This document shows, in pieces, positions 14,986 to 17,222 of a DNA stretch of 17,222 bases. How positions within the stretch are numbered: position 1 is the first letter of the stretch; the number at the start of each line of letters is the position of its first letter. The notes under the pieces were generated by a model, which was not told the origin of the DNA, searched no databases, and worked only from the letters and a program-made list of their open reading frames with translations. This stretch comes from JBDSEG01 sp039920165 (GTDB lineage Bacteria; Pseudomonadota; Gammaproteobacteria; Burkholderiales; Burkholderiaceae_C), in assembly GCA_039920165.1 (NCBI GenBank), contig JBDSEG010000141.1, positions 1-17,222 on the forward strand. Direction: 5' to 3'. The translations under genes and the position numbers were made by a program.

Positions 14986-17222
14986 TCAGGCGGCGACGGC
15001 GCGTTGCACCTGGCATACGGTCGTCTTCGTCTCTTGCATCATGGTCACGCTGTCGTAGCCGTAGGTTGTCGCGGTATTGACCGCCTCGCCCCGGATGACC
15101 GGCGCTGCCCCTTCCGGATACCACTTGAGCATATCGATGCCCTGCCAGCGGCCCGAGAAGTGGAACGGCAGCCAGACCGTCTCGCGGTCGACCCGCTCGG
15201 TCACCAGCGCCTTCACGGTGAGCTTCGCGCCGGTCGGCGTCGTGACCCACACGTTCTCGCCGTTGCGGATGCCGCGGTCGTTCGCGGTCGCGGGGTTGAT
15301 CTCGACGAACATCTCCTGCTGCAGTTCGGCCAGCCACGGGTTGGCGCGCGTCTCCTCGCCGCCGCCTTCGTACTCGACCAGGCGGCCCGAGCTCATGATG
15401 AGCGGGAAGGTCTTGCCGATATCCTTGTTCTTCTCCTGCACGCTCTTGTAGAGCGTGGGCAAGCGCCAGAACGCTTTCTTATCGTCGTGGGTCGGGTACT
15501 TGGCGACCAGGTCGGGGCGCGTGCTGTACAGCGCCTCGCGGTGCTGGGGGATCGGATCAGGGAAGTTCCAGACCACCGCGCGCGCCTTGGCATTGCCGAA
15601 CGGATGGCAGCCGTGCTTCATCGACACCCGCTGGATGCCGCCGGACAGGTCGGTCTTCCAGTTCTTGCCCTCGGCCGCGGCCTTCTCGGCGTCGGTGAGG
15701 TCGCCCCACCAGCCGAGCTTCTTGAGCAGGACGTGGTCAAACTCGGGGTAGCCTGTCGTGAGTTCTGCGCCGAGCGAGTGCGAGCCATCCTCGGCCAGCA
15801 GGTTGATTCCGTCGCGCTCGACGCCGAAGTTCGCGCGGAAATTGCCGCCGCCGTCCATCACGCTGAGCGAGGTGTCGTACAGGTTGGGCGAGCCGGGGTG
15901 CTTGAGCTCGGGCGTGCCGTAGCACGGCCACGGCAGGCCGAAATAGTCGCCGTCGAGCTTGTAGCCGGTATCCTTGTCGACCCCACCCTTGGCGCGCAGC
16001 GTCTTGACGTCGAAGACGTTCATGTTGCGCATGTGCGCCTTCAGCCGCTCCGGGCTCTGGCCGGTGTAGCCGATGGTCCACATGCCGCGGTTGATCTCGC
16101 GCAGGATGGCCTCGGGCTCGGGCTCCATCATTCCGCCCTTGCCCGCGACCAGCTTGTTGCTCTTGACCAGCTCCTTGTCGAAGCCGAGCTTCTGCGCCAG
16201 CTGGTACATGATCATGTGATCGGTGCGCGACTCCCACAGCGGCTCGATCACCTTCTCGCGCCACTGGATCGAGCGGTTGGACGCGGTCACCGAGCCGCTG
16301 GTCTCGAACTGCGTCGACGCCGGCAACAGGTAGACCGCGCGGTTCGGGTTGAGGTCGCCGGCGGCGCCGGGCATGGCCGCCATCGCCGAGCTGGCCGAAG
16401 GATAGGGATCGATCACGACCAGCAGGTCGAGCTTGTCCATCGCCTTCTTCATCTCGAGGCCGCGCGACTGCGAGTTCGGCGCATGGCCCCAGAACACCAG
16501 CCCGCGCAGGTTCGAATCCTGGTCGATCAGCTCGTTCTTTTCGAGCACGCCATCGATCCAGCGTGAGACCGTCATGCCCGGCTTGGTCAGCATGCCGGGC
16601 GCGTACTGCTTCTTGATCCACTCGAAGTCGACGTCCCAGACCTTGGCGAAGTGCTTCCATGCGCCTTCGGCCAGGCCGTAGTAGCCGGGCAGCGAATCAG
16701 GATTCGGGCCGACGTCGGTCGCGCCCTGCACGTTGTCGTGGCCGCGGAAAATGTTGGCGCCGCCGCCCGAGACGCCGATGTTGCCGAGTGCCAGCTGCAG
16801 GATGCACGAGGCGCGCACGATGGCGTTACCGGTGGTGTGCTGGGTCTGCCCCATGCACCACACGATGGTGCTGGGGCGGTTCTCGGCCATGGTCTTCGCG
16901 ACCTTCAGGCAGGTCGCCTCGTCGACGCCACAAGCCTCGAAGACCTTGTCCGGCGTCCACTTGGCCATCACGTCGGCGCGCACCTTGTCCATGCCGAAGA
17001 CACGGTCGGCGATGTACTTCTTGTCTTCCCAGTTGTTGTTGAAGACGTGGTAAAGCACGCCGAACAGGAACGGGATGTCGGAGCCCGAGCGGATGCGCAC
17101 GTAGTCGTCGGCCTTGGCCGCGGTGCGCGTGAAGCGCGGGTCGACCACGATCATCTTCGTGCCGGTCTCCTTGGCGTGCAGCATATGCAGCATCGAGACC
17201 GGGTGCGCCTCGGCGGCGTTAG
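14986..17222 (-). CDS. Formate dehydrogenase alpha subunit (molybdopterin), N-terminus outside window
   Basis: About 744 C-terminal residues are present; the coding frame runs open through position 17222, beginning NAAEAHPVSMLHMLHAKETG. This is the molybdopterin oxidoreductase catalytic subunit of a respiratory formate dehydrogenase. Visible signatures include MIVVDPRFTRTAAKADDYVRIRSGSD, IVWCMGQTQHTTGNA, GNIGVSGGGANIFRGHDNVQGATD, LVFWGHAPNSQSRG and, near the C-terminus, the dinucleotide-binding domain with EMFVEINPATANDRGI and VWLPFHFSGRW. Roughly 220-240 N-terminal residues are missing from view, including the expected Tat signal, the first [4Fe-4S] cluster and the selenocysteine or cysteine that binds Mo. 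Hence it cannot be said whether it is a selenoprotein. It heads the visible part of the operon with the beta, lipoprotein, gamma and small exported protein genes. Confidence 0.95.
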   Translation of the reverse strand, partial: NAAEAHPVSMLHMLHAKETGTKMIVVDPRFTRTAAKADDYVRIRSGSDIPFLFGVLYHVFNNNWEDKKYIADRVFGMDKVRADVMAKWTPDKVFEACGVDEATCLKVAKTMAENRPSTIVWCMGQTQHTTGNAIVRASCILQLALGNIGVSGGGANIFRGHDNVQGATDVGPNPDSLPGYYGLAEGAWKHFAKVWDVDFEWIKKQYAPGMLTKPGMTVSRWIDGVLEKNELIDQDSNLRGLVFWGHAPNSQSRGLEMKKAMDKLDLLVVIDPYPSASSAMAAMPGAAGDLNPNRAVYLLPASTQFETSGSVTASNRSIQWREKVIEPLWESRTDHMIMYQLAQKLGFDKELVKSNKLVAGKGGMMEPEPEAILREINRGMWTIGYTGQSPERLKAHMRNMNVFDVKTLRAKGGVDKDTGYKLDGDYFGLPWPCYGTPELKHPGSPNLYDTSLSVMDGGGNFRANFGVERDGINLLAEDGSHSLGAELTTGYPEFDHVLLKKLGWWGDLTDAEKAAAEGKNWKTDLSGGIQRVSMKHGCHPFGNAKARAVVWNFPDPIPQHREALYSTRPDLVAKYPTHDDKKAFWRLPTLYKSVQEKNKDIGKTFPLIMSSGRLVEYEGGGEETRANPWLAELQQEMFVEINPATANDRGIRNGENVWVTTPTGAKLTVKALVTERVDRETVWLPFHFSGRWQGIDMLKWYPEGAAPVIRGEAVNTATTYGYDSVTMMQETKTTVCQVQRAVAA

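Noticed and set aside
15004..16566. A 520-codon open frame on the plus strand
   Set aside because: It is antisense to the formate dehydrogenase alpha subunit and has the composition of a GC-driven shadow frame.

Overview
The window is GC-rich (roughly two thirds G+C by eye), densely packed and wholly chromosomal in character. Codon use, the NadE type and the formate dehydrogenase layout all suggest a betaproteobacterium, probably of the order Burkholderiales. This placement is inferred from gene type and composition; no rRNA or other phylogenetic marker is present.

Positions 1-6548, all on the minus strand, hold a CoA-dependent aromatic catabolism block. In transcription order it runs: metallo-beta-lactamase-fold protein, class A FAD monooxygenase, a small DUF2783-type protein, a fused flavin hydroxylase/old-yellow-enzyme protein (the 2-aminobenzoyl-CoA monooxygenase/reductase or 'salicylyl-CoA 5-hydroxylase/oxidoreductase' type), a MarR regulator, and a crotonase-fold protein cut by the window edge. 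Spacings are 14, 13 and 53 nt, then two 4-nt overlaps, so this looks like one operon. The likely job is dearomatisation of an ortho-substituted benzoyl-CoA, followed by ring opening and beta-oxidation, under control of the embedded MarR protein. The ligase that would make the CoA thioester is not in the window.

Positions 6646-10829, on the plus strand, hold glutamine-dependent NAD+ synthetase (with a TTG start) and, 99 nt downstream, an RsbQ-like alpha/beta hydrolase followed closely by an orphan PAS-histidine kinase. The hydrolase/PAS pairing recalls the RsbQ-RsbP small-molecule sensing pair of Bacillus, but with a kinase as output. This is the most interesting candidate signalling system here.

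Positions 10830-11410 are a convergent junction containing a decayed IS110-family transposase fragment. Its reading frame runs directly on from the 3' end of fdhD and appears to supply the last dozen residues of FdhD.

Positions 11410-17222, on the minus strand, hold a respiratory (FDH-N/FDH-O type) formate dehydrogenase locus. In transcription order it runs: alpha subunit (N-terminus beyond the window), beta Fe-S subunit, a small lipoprotein, gamma cytochrome b subunit, a small exported protein, an intrinsic terminator, then fdhD. The two small exported proteins have no function I can assign, but their position inside the cluster suggests a role with the periplasmic enzyme. No tRNA, rRNA, CRISPR array, prophage or plasmid function was seen.
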